DNA of 64,000 bases from Cordilura impudica. Its lineage: Eukaryota; Arthropoda; Insecta; Diptera; Scathophagidae. The notes below the pieces were generated by a model. It saw nothing but the letters and a program-made list of their open reading frames with translations, had not been told where the DNA came from and did no database searches. Positions 32,059 to 41,075 of the stretch are shown here, piece after piece. Each line of letters begins with the position of its first letter. Position 1 is the stretch's first letter. Position numbers and translations under genes: made by a program. Location of the stretch: contig OY821520.1 of assembly GCA_963682025.1 (NCBI GenBank), positions 91,167,992-91,231,991 of the forward strand, given 5' to 3'.

Positions 32059-33650
32059 TCGTATACAACGTTTTCATAACAAGTATACGTCACATGTAAA
32101 CTAAATATTAGTTTTGAAATAAAATATAATTAAATTTCTGTACAATATTGCAATCTTTAATATGTTTTCATTTAAAAAGCTGTTTGTTAACTATAAAATT
32201 GTACTTTTAGTTCATTTTATGCAGTTTTATGTTTGTTTAGGTATTAATTAAACAAACCATAAATAAACAAAAAACATACAAATACATGTGTAACATACCT
32301 TAGTAAATAAATATAATAAAATAAAACTGTACAAAAATCTTTGTGTGTATTAATGGGTGACTGTAGGTGTATATTTCTATATACTCATGTTTATTAATAT
32401 GAAGTTTCACAATGACCATCACAAGGTAAGAAAAAGTTTTCGTTAAAAAAAAAGAGAAAAGAGAGAAGGATTTTTTAATATTTACGAATTTTTGCGGCCC
32501 TTAGAAAGCACATCCATTCAAACAATATCATTTATTAATTCAAATATTGGCAGAAATTTATCGATTATTATAGAATATCAGTGAAATAATTCTATAATTT
32601 GTAATGGTTGTAGATGTTTTCGACTTGCCATCAATTTATCGTATATGAAAAATAGTTTTCGACTCCTAAAGAAGAAACTTCTGCTCCTAAAGGTATCTTG
32701 TGCCTAGATTATGAAAGACAATTATTAAAATATGATAGTCAATTGTATTTTATTAAGACATATACTCTAAGAATTAGTCATTAGCAAATACAATTGATTG
32801 AGATTTCAAATGTATTTTAATTGCTCTCCGCAAACTGCTTCTACTTCATGTACAAGATAAGTTAGGGGTCGTCTAAAATTTTCCTGCAAAATGGATATGA
32901 CACAGAACAGAGAAAGCAAGATAACGAAGATTCTCATTCAGATTATCTACTAGAATGTCTTACAAAAAGGATGAAACAGTATCTTTCTTATTAATTTTCA
33001 GTATCTGAGTTCCGTACATATAGATATATAAAGCCCTGACAAAAGGGGTGTGACCCACTCGACATATTGCAGACAGGATAATATTTTCTACAGATAGACA
33101 GTCATTCTCTATTTATAAAGACCGAAAACTTATATAGTGTATAGGGTATTCGGAATTTATTTCTACGATTTACAAATGGATTAAAAAAATAATATATGCC
33201 CTCTGCATTCTATACCGCAATATGTCAAATCTAAAACTCAAAGTTGTTCACAATACTTTAAACAAACTACGAAACTCAACCATTTTTAAGCTAATATTTT
33301 TATTCTTAGATCTTCCGACCACTGCATTCATTTTAATATATACATACATTTTTTTTTTTTTTTTTTTTAGATAAATGCTTTCTCCAGTACTTGATAGAAT
33401 ACTTTGTCCAAATGAAAAGGTTACTTTTCAATTCAGTTCATTTGAGAGTACAATTTTCTTTAGCAACGGATGCACCGTTTTTAAAATCAGTGTTAATTTC
33501 ATGCAAATATCTTCATTGGTAACGCTCGCTTAAGTAAAGAGCCGCAAGTGAATTTGGAGTTTTTAAAATTTCCGATTTAATTGAACACAGAAAATCCACT
33601 AAATTTTGTTAGTGGAAATAAATTTCTATTGCAGGCTATAACGAGAAAAA
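32059..33650. other. No gene recognised
   Basis: AT-rich sequence with a T run at about 33351-33370. If the minus-strand A tail at 32013 belongs to a retrocopy, this is where it would lie, but no coding frame is recognisable. Confidence 0.35.
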
Positions 33651-33656
33651 AAATAT

Positions 33657-34812
33657 TTGCAAGTGACCCACTACACTTGTAGAGATTTTCGTAGCATTGA
33701 CTATACAGCGTTAAACCAGTGTATTGATTGTGTTAATTGGAATTCAGTTTATGGTCTTGAGAATGTTAATGATCAAACTGCTTTGATCCAAAATAATATT
33801 CTCACAATATTTTATGAAATTGTGCCTGAAAAAACAAGAACAGTTAAACCTATAGAGCCTCCGTGGTTTACTTCAATTATTAAATGTTTAATTGGTAAGC
33901 GAGATTTGGCATATAAATGTTGGAAGAAATTTAAAACACCTAAGTTACAGTCATTGTTCAAATCTATTAGAAAGGAAGTTATGAACAGCATATGTATTGC
34001 AAAATCCAGTTAATATTGACAGAAATTCTCTCCAACTATTGATAGCAATACAAAATGGAAAGAGGTCAGTGAAATAGGTATTGGGAAAAGAAATCCTTGC
34101 ACTGTTGGTTCTGATGTGGACGTTGATAAGTTAAACAACAAATTCGTCGAAATTCAAGTGGATAGACCAACTGAAAATGAGTACGAAAAAATTAAATTCA
34201 TACTGTGCCTATTAAAAATTGTTTTGATCTTCGATGTGTGCATCAATCTGAAGCTCTTAAAGTATTACATCAATTAAGTCAAATGCTATGGGCTTAGATG
34301 AAATTAATCCAAGATTTTTAAAAATTGTAGTTCCAAAACTTCTACCATTTCTTACGTATTTAACTAATACAATATTAACAAAATCAATTTTTCCTGACAT
34401 GTGGAAAAAGGCAAAAATCATTCATATTCCAAAGAACAACAGCGACTTCCGACCAATTGCGATACTACAATTTTTATCCAAGGTTATGGAAAATCTTTTG
34501 TTCGGGTAAATGAATGAGTACTTAAAGGATCAAAATCTTCTTACGGATGGACAATCTGGTTTTAGGCAGGACAAAAGCTACATTACGGTTGTGATCGATG
34601 TAGTAGAAGAAATTAGATCAAAAGTGGGTAAGAATATGATATCATTTCTTGTGCTTTTAGATCACAGTAAGGCTTTCGATACTGTTGATCACTCGCTTCT
34701 ACTCACTGAACTCAAGAAAATCTTTAATTTCTCCAACTCGGCTAATAAACTTATGCCCTCTTACCTTATTAATGGTAAACAAGTAGAGTGACTTTTACTG
34801 TACAATCATCGA
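33657..34812 (+). pseudogene. LINE ORF2 relic, 5' segment (linker + RT fingers/palm)
   Basis: Reads TCRDFRSIDYTALNQCID, then PPWFTSIIKCLIGKRDLAYK, and after stops and frame changes LLPFLTYLTNTILTKSIFP, FRPIAILQFLSKVME, SGFRQDKSYI and FLVLLDHSKAFDTVDHSLL (motif A with its aspartate). These match the LINE at 5000-7140 block by block. There are several stops (34014, 34507, 34789). The part from motif B (GVPQGS) to YADD is absent, and the sequence is then interrupted by the Transib insertion. It ends at the target site at 34813-34817. Confidence 0.85.
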
Positions 34813-34817
34813 CGCCG

Positions 34818-34855
34818 CACAGTGGCGTCATTTGAGTTTTTTCATTGCAAAAATC
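34818..34855 (+). other. Transib left TIR: RSS-like heptamer, 22-bp spacer, nonamer
   Basis: CACAGTG (34818-34824), 22 bp, then GCAAAAATC (34847-34855). The heptamer equals the consensus heptamer of vertebrate recombination signal sequences; the nonamer matches ACAAAAACC at seven of nine places. The longer shared block is TTGCAAAAATCA. Confidence 0.85.
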
Positions 34856-35137
34856 ATATCTTTTGAAACGAATAACATAATTGAACACTTTAAACAGCTT
34901 ATGATAGATAACTGTTCAGCCTATAAAATGAGTGTTTGGAAAGGGTGCTACGCTTTGCAGGGGCCTAGTTATGGGTTATCAAAATTAAAATTTGTAGAAA
35001 AATCAACTTTATGGTAACTAAAAACAATTATTTCTACATTTTTAGATTGGTTTTATTTTTTTTCTTTAGGGTTTTATGTTCTAAATTATTACCCAACAAA
35101 TTAAAAAAAAAATTACTTCTTTTTTAAATTTATTTTT

Positions 35138-37105
35138 TCAATTTTCTGTAAAATATTCATCACAATTCGTAAGAGAAGGTATATCTAAAAGACTAATCAT
35201 TTCTAAACTATAATTATTTTCTAACTCTATTCGTGACTTCACATGCCGCAGGGAAGAAATAAGTGAATCGAAAGATGCTGCCAACATGTTGAAGAGGTCC
35301 TCATTTTGCCTTACCCTTGATGCTTTGAATGTGTTCTGCAATCTATATTTTTTATAAAATTTGTTAAGAGACCCCTGTACTTCTTCAGAAAGCTCTCCAA
35401 TTGGCAAAGACTGGTACTCAATTATATCTTTGCCATGCGCCAATATTTTACGGACGGTCGGGGTCAACTTCTTCTGTGGCTACATTTCTGCTAAAAGAGA
35501 TGCAGTTTTCGATGCAGATTCTCCATATTTTGTAGAATTGACATTTATTTTGCAGTTTAAAACATTCAAGATCGTTCCCAATCTTTTCACAATTTGATTG
35601 TCAATTCCAGTGATTCTAGTTACTGCTTCATCATTTTCAAAAAATCTCCTAGAAGTGTTTCCATCGTTTGAGTTACCGTATCCTTGCTTGGGACAGTCTA
35701 CTTTTAGTCCAACTTGTTTAAAAAAAGCATCCTGTATTTGCTTCTTTCTTATCTTTTCCTTATCCTTTATTGATGTATTTTCATCGAAGTTTTCCCCCTC
35801 TTGTGGTAGGGTATACGCCAGCTTTAGCAAGAACTCCATACACCTTATCCTTGCGTGCAATGGTGACATTCCATATTCGTAATTCTCCTCGTTTGTAGAA
35901 TCGTTTAAATTACCAAAGTTCTTCTGACTCTTTTTGCAAATCGGGCATGACAATGTTGAGGTTGTTCCTGTCAGTTCGTTTACGACTTTTCCGTCAACCA
36001 TGGTCAGGTGGAACTCGTAATTGCATTCAATATATTTTCCTTCTCCAATTTGCAGCTTTGTAGGCTTAATCTTGCTTATTTGTTCTTCAATGTCCTTCAC
36101 CGTGGTCCTTATGAGTTCTGCCGATTCCCTTGAAAACTGAAACATTATTGGTCGGCAATAATGCACTGATGACGGACGTGGATTTTTCCAGTGTAGGGAA
36201 ACATCAGATTTTAGCCGCAAAGGAACAACAGATGCCATAAACATATTTCCGTCCGATATTGTAGCGTCATCGGAAAATATCCTTTGTTTATAAACGCTTT
36301 GTCCGGATGATCCATCGCAGCCCCATTTGCTGATCAATGTCAGTTTCTCAGGAAGAATTTTCACCTCATTTTCAGGAAGACTCTCCAACAACCGTTTTGC
36401 TGTATGGCCCATGGGATCCTGCAGATTGGCTTTCACAGAGACTTCCGTAAACTCCGCATGCAGTGGTCGTGAATTTACTTTGGCTTGCGTAATATGCTTG
36501 TATCCTGGTAAAACGTCAGGCCCGTGGTGCATCAAGAATGCCCGTAGTATCTCATATTTTTCTTTGGAACGTTGTAAGTTCATAAACAAGGCCAAGGCTT
36601 CTTCGAACCATACTTTTTAATGTGTGCGTTTGTGGGCGTGGGAATGTTTTCCTTAATCCTTTTTAGGCGCAGTGAGTTTTCATCAACAACAGATTTTGTA
36701 ATCTGCGACCTAACTCTTTCACTATCCTTTGTATATTTAACAGACAGCGCGTCCGACAAATGCTTCGTGGTCAAGTCATTGGTGGCATCGGCAAGTTTCC
36801 TCTTTCTTGTGAAAATTGAACACTCCTCAATACTTTTTTTTTGGCCTTCCTTTTGCTCCTCTGGTTGATGTGGTGGGTTTATCTACTGCCAATATATCCA
36901 GAATGGTGTCTTCATTAAGCCAGTCCTCGTATTTGGAGTTGAAGTTCTGAATGGTTCGATTAGATTTCACCCATTTTGCCTTAATATTTTCATATATCAG
37001 ATAAAAATTATTTTTTATAATTTCGCTTCTCTCAATATGTCCGTATAAGCAATCAAGTTCTTCTAAAGCAGCTTCCGTGAAAAACTTTGGTGTGGTTGAC
37101 CTTCT
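35138..37105 (-). pseudogene. Transib transposase (RAG1-related), broken
   Basis: Would cut and join DNA at the element ends. Reading down from about 37100: an N-terminal block (STTPKFFTEAALEELDCLYG, KYEDWLNEDTILDILAVDKP), a one-base frameshift in an A run at 36832-36840, LSDALSVKYTKD with IKENIPTPTNAHIKK, a second frameshift near 36595, then the catalytic core. The core shows SKWGCDGSSGQSVYKQR (first catalytic Asp, near 36316), SCPICKK (zinc pair), MSPLHARIRCMEFLL and GYGNSNDGNTSRRFF. A TAG stop at about 35480 follows. The frame then resumes with TPTVRKILAHG and LPIGELSEEVQ, whose SEE holds the position of the last catalytic Glu (about 35385), and KYRLQN...NEDLFNML. I could not place the second catalytic Asp with certainty. 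The acceptor-like TTTAACTGTTTAG at about 37104 hints at an upstream intron. Confidence 0.88.
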
Positions 37106-37333
37106 AAACAGTTAAAATAATTTTAAATTGTTCAACGCCATGTTTTCAGTACTTAAATTGTTTAACGCCATGGTTTCAGTACTTGTTGCGCCAACTTTCA
37201 GTCGTAGACTAATCCAGGCATTATGCTTATTTTGCAATATATAGGCTTATGCTACCATGCCTAAAAATTTACCTGTTCCCTGCATACATATGAATTTAGG
37301 CTGAATTATGCAATTTTGATATTACGCTCGTGT

Positions 37334-37516
37334 CTAAATAAGATTTGTGCCTACCTGGAAGGACCATAAGTCAATATTGTTCTTGACCATTTGTACTCCA
37401 AAGTAATTTTTAAGTGAGGTGCGTACCTGCGAATTTAAATGAGTAGTTTTTTGTGCATCCTGTGTCTGTAACAGAATATTGGGAGTAGACTTTGGCAGAG
37501 GCTCACAGGTAGACAA
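37334..37516 (-). other. Possible 5' exon of the Transib transposase
   Basis: A 60-codon minus-strand frame (MSTCEPLPKSTPNILLQTQD) ends near a donor-like CAG|GTAGGC at about 37352, upstream of the acceptor-like tract at 37104. The phase does not join cleanly to the downstream frame as I read it, so this is only a candidate and could be a chance frame in the 5' non-coding part. Confidence 0.2.
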
Positions 37517-38108
37517 CCGACTTAAAATGCAATTTTCAAACTATTAGATCAAACTACTGCCAGTCAAAACATGTAAGGGATGCACGCCATACAATTTCTG
37601 CAACCATGTCTTTTTAACCTTTTTTTACCTCTAGAAGCCAAACGGGCACGTATGGGCAGATAAGACCTTTTGAATTATGTAAAGAAATAATCAAAGAACA
37701 TGTTTTGCAAATATGGCAGATATAGAAAAATATAGATTTGTTTTATTTTCCGTCAAATTTGAAAAATAGTGAAAAAACGGATAGTTTTTAAATAGTGATT
37801 TACCAGGAGAAACACAAAGCAAACAGTTAATTTTTTTTTTTTCATTATACATTTAATAAATTCATCAATCAACACAAACAAAAAATAAGGCGATCCGTTA
37901 TCTTTTTTTCGTGATATTACACCTGAAATCGCAACAAATTGCCAAAAAATTGTGTGTTTTTTTGAAAACCGAAAGTCGGTCAACTTTGAACGGTTATATC
38001 TTCTAAACTAAAAATGTGATATTACTACGAGTAGCATATTTGAAATCGTTGAGAAGTTTCCTATAACATGGGTTTATTCAAAACTTCGTCAGCGCACATG
38101 AAAATTTT

Positions 38109-38147
38109 GATTTTTGCAACCTAGTTTGCTCTACGGGCGCCACTGTG
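38109..38147 (-). other. Transib right TIR: RSS-like heptamer, 23-bp spacer, nonamer
   Basis: On the minus strand: CACAGTG (38147-38141), 23 bp, then GCAAAAATC (38117-38109). After the shared CACAGTGGCG the spacer is not conserved with the left end, but the nonamer-like block is. Confidence 0.85.
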
Positions 38148-38570
38148 CGCCATTTGAAATGAAAATGCTTTTGGCAAAAAGATATATAATAGCAGTTCTA
38201 CTGTACGGTTGTGAAATTTTTGCATATTGCGACACTATTGCCTCGAGGTCACATCTAATAATATAACCAGATACGTTTTCAAGAGGGGTAGACGAGAAAG
38301 TATATCATCATATTCATACCAGTTATATGATATAAGTTTTAAAGATTTATTAATATATAAAAGTTTTTTAATGAATATCTTTTTAACAAAATTATTTTTG
38401 CACAACCGCCTCGTGTAAGAAACTTGAGATCACAAAAATATAAATATCTAATGTCTACAAGACAATTTTGGAACTACACATCGCGTCTTTGGAACAATTT
38501 GCCATCATGTATCCAAGTACAAAGCAACGCACTACTGTTCAAAAAGGAACTTAAAAATTTTTTTTGAATT
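38148..38570 (+). pseudogene. LINE ORF2 relic, 3' segment (C-terminal domain)
   Basis: After the Transib insertion the LINE resumes with LLAKRYIIAVLLYGCEIFAY, then ITRYVFKRGRRESISSYSYQ and SFKDLLIYKSFLMNIF, and after a break RLWNNLPSCIQVQSNALLFK. The order matches the C-terminal part of the LINE at 50102-50713 (LLAKAYLIPGLLYGCELFGN...). The region between RT motif A and this block is missing, so the LINE had a deletion here before or during the Transib insertion. Confidence 0.8.
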
Positions 38571-39846
38571 TATGTTAAATATCAACTTTATTATGTTTAT
38601 TATAATGTTATTTTTATGATTAATTTACTTTATTTTTAATAATCTCAAAATTTACAGTAACTCAATGTTAATATTACAAATATTACTTGATATCACTGTA
38701 ATTTATAAGATTTATTCTTGTTGTGATAGCAATTCAATAATACAATACAACAATACAATACAACAACTAGTTCCAAGAAGGTAGAAAAAGCGTTGAGCAC
38801 AAAGAGCGCTAATGGCAAAAAAAAAACATTATCTGATTGACAAATGTGAGAGATATTAGAGTTTTTCAAGGACACTGAAAATCTTCGACTGAACTATTGC
38901 TTTTTTAAAAGAATCAGACAACACCATTTTAATAGATTATTTCCAAAAAAAAAAGCGCAATTCCTTTTAAAAAATAGAGTCGCAGCAAAGGAGTTAAAAA
39001 CGTCTAAAAATGCAATGTAAAATGGGTGCTGGCATTTATGGAGATCGTCGCATTACTATCTCAAAAACAATTGGTTTTGGGTGACGATACTCGGATATAT
39101 GCCGACAACCTCAAAACAACCAACCAGTCAAGTGAATAGCTTACAAAAGTTTAAGTAATATCGGCAAGATCACGCCAAACTCGTTCAAAACACAAGCTAA
39201 TGTTAACAGTTTTCTATGATTAGGTTAGGGTGGTACACTAAGGATTCCGTCGATTTGTCCAAACTGCTAAAAAGGAATGTTGTTTGAGTATTATGCGTCT
39301 GCTGTGAGAAGGAATTCGGAAAAACAGGCCATAATTATTAGAAGACAACTATTGGCTTTCAATACCACCATAATACACATTGTCACAGGGTTCTTGGTAA
39401 GCATTTTAAAACAAATTTCAACTCACAACCAGCTGATTAAGCACAGTGTGTCTTATGGCCATAAACTGAAAACAACACTCTACGGACAGCATCTTAAAAG
39501 TATAAGAACTATATCAAGAATCTGAAAACCGTTGGCATTAGTGTTTTGTAATTGTCGGTAACTGTGATGGCGATGAAGTTTATACTTTCATCTGAACACA
39601 GCAGGAGCTACCGAAATTCCAAACTAATCCAGCCATGTTTGTTTAAGAATTTTTATATGCTAATGATGGGATTTCAATAATTTATTTATTTAAGTCTGTG
39701 GATTTAATCCTTTCAGACTATTTTGAATGATACAAATATCATATGAAATTACAAAAATAAACACAATTCACTAGTAAAAATATATTTATATTTAATGACA
39801 TTTATATTTTAAAGAATAACACAGTGCAACACGAAAAAATATAACC
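38571..39846. other. No gene recognised
   Basis: AT-rich sequence. Scattered frames (for example 39277-39525, plus strand) show no domain. The text around 39060-39200 has more balanced composition but no recognisable product. Confidence 0.35.
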
Positions 39847-40484
39847 ATATACGAACACCACTACGTGATAAAAGATCAAAAAAAAGACCCGTGTATCCCA
39901 GTTTTGACCCAAGTCATGCACTTTTTTTATGGGCCCCCAAAGATTTGGGGCCTCGGTGTCATTTTTACACAAAAAGCTTACAATAATTCATACTATCTTT
40001 GCCTCCACTCAACCATGCCATGAGATTGTTATAACATTGACGATACACTGTATTAGGTGTGTAATTTTCACCGGCTTCGTCTAAAAACAACTTATATGCT
40101 CTATTGAAATCACTAGTTAAACGATTCTTTTCCTTTCGAAATCTTGTATAACTTTTTTTCCTATAACCATATACGAACACCAATACGTGATAAAAGATCA
40201 AAAAAGACCCGTGTATCCCAGTTTTGACCCAAGTCATGCACTTTTTTTATGGGCCCCCAAAGATTTGGGTCCTCGGTGTTATTTCTACAAAAAAAAAGCT
40301 TACAATACTTCATACTATCTTTGCCTCCACTCAACCATACCATGAGATTGTTATAACATTGGCGACACACTGCATTAGGTGTGTGATATTCACCGGTCAA
40401 GTCGACTTCGTCTAAAAACAACTTATATGCTCTATTGAAATCACTAGTTAAACGATTCTTTTCCTTTTGAAATCTCGTAGAACT
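39841..40484. repeat. 322-bp tandem duplication spanning the left end of the TIR element
   Basis: 39841-40162 and 40163-40484 align along their length (ATAACCATATACGAACACCA at both starts, then GACCCGTGTATCCCAG, CTTTGCCTCCACTCAACCAT). The duplicated unit includes the host flank ATAACCATATACGA, so it arose after the element had inserted. Differences include a 9-bp block (GGTCAAGTCGACTTC against GGCTTC). Confidence 0.8.
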
Positions 40485-41067
40485 TTTTTTCTGATTTGAT
40501 GACCGCAAACGTAGCAAAATAAATCAATTTTTTCACATTGCATATTCAATTGTAGCACCTTCTTTATTACTTTCACCGCTGAGCTCTCGTTGACGACGCG
40601 CTGTGTAATGCCTCGATGTGAGCGTCACGTCGCTTTTATATTGTGTACTGCGTCCGTTGATACGTGTGCTGAGCTTACTGCCTGCTGCGGTCGATATGTG
40701 ATCGCGTGAGTTGTTTATTGAGGTCTTAGGTACACTTTTGTAGTTGTTGTTTCCTTGAGTTTTGAACGGCTTGCTACCTATGGGCATGAACAGATGAAAA
40801 AAGGTAAAAAGAATGGAATTTTTTAAAGTTTTTTGCGATTTTGATCTTGAAGATGAAGTTTTTTTTTTATTTTATATATTAACAGTTTTTGTTTTCTATG
40901 ACAAGAGCTACAACTTTTCCTCAGAGCCTAAATCAAAATTCCGAACAGTTTGCAAGATATGAGCCTGTGAAAATTTTGGGGGCCCATAAAAAAAGTACAT
41001 GTCTTGGGCCAAAACTGGGAGACATGGGTTTTATTTTTTATCTTTTGTCACGTAGTGGTGTCCTGTA
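39855..41067 (-). mobile_element. TIR element carrying a CYVCG-family N-terminal relic
   Basis: Inverted ends of about 90 bp: left ACACCACTACGTGATAAAAG at 39855, right (reverse complement) ACACCACTACGTGACAAAAG ending at 41061, plus six more bases to 41067. The inversion continues through TCCCAGTTTTG and CTTTTTTTATGGGCCCCC. The 8-bp sequence ATATACGA flanks both sides (39847-39854, 41068-41075) and is a candidate target duplication. Inside, on the minus strand, is an N-terminal relic of the protein family seen in full at 54835-56516. The left 322 bp are duplicated in tandem. Confidence 0.65.
40165..40545 (-). pseudogene. CYVCG-family N-terminal domain relic
   Basis: From 40541 downward: MQCEKIDLFCYVCGHQIRKK in one frame, then after a frameshift STRFQKEKNRLTSDFNRAYK, LFLDEV, CRQCYNNLMVWLSGGKDSM and CRNNTEDPN. 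The order (FCYVCG, Y..YF, a CxxC pair, L..WL.G....M) is that of the N-terminal zinc-binding region of an insect protein family with a much longer C-terminal part (see 54835-56516). Everything after this domain is missing and replaced by the terminal repeat. The upstream minus-strand frame 40787-40533 is low-complexity and unsupported. Confidence 0.65.
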
Positions 41068-41075
41068 ATATACGA

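Larger units (their letters stand above)
34818..38147 (-). mobile_element. Transib DNA transposon, 3330 bp
   Basis: Terminal inverted repeats start CACAGTGGCG at 34818 and end CGCCACTGTG at 38147. The length and the transposase on the minus strand fit Transib, the transposon superfamily related to RAG1. The coding region is flanked by a 3' non-coding part (34857-35137) and a 5' part (37106-38108). The element interrupts a LINE on the opposite strand, whose 5' and 3' pieces lie on either side. The transposase is broken, so this copy cannot move by itself, but its ends are intact. Confidence 0.9.
34813..38152. repeat. Candidate 5-bp target site duplication of Transib
   Basis: CGCCG at 34813-34817 and CGCCA at 38148-38152 flank the element. 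They differ at one base. Transib elements make 5-bp duplications at GC-rich targets (CGNCG type), so the left copy fits exactly. The entry spans from the left to the right copy. Confidence 0.55.

Noticed and set aside
35361..36868. Plus-strand frames of 78-97 codons
   Set aside because: Antisense shadows of the Transib transposase.
40533..40787. 84-codon minus-strand frame upstream of the CYVCG relic
   Set aside because: Serine, threonine and arginine rich with no motif; it is in the region that should be 5' non-coding in the TIR element.
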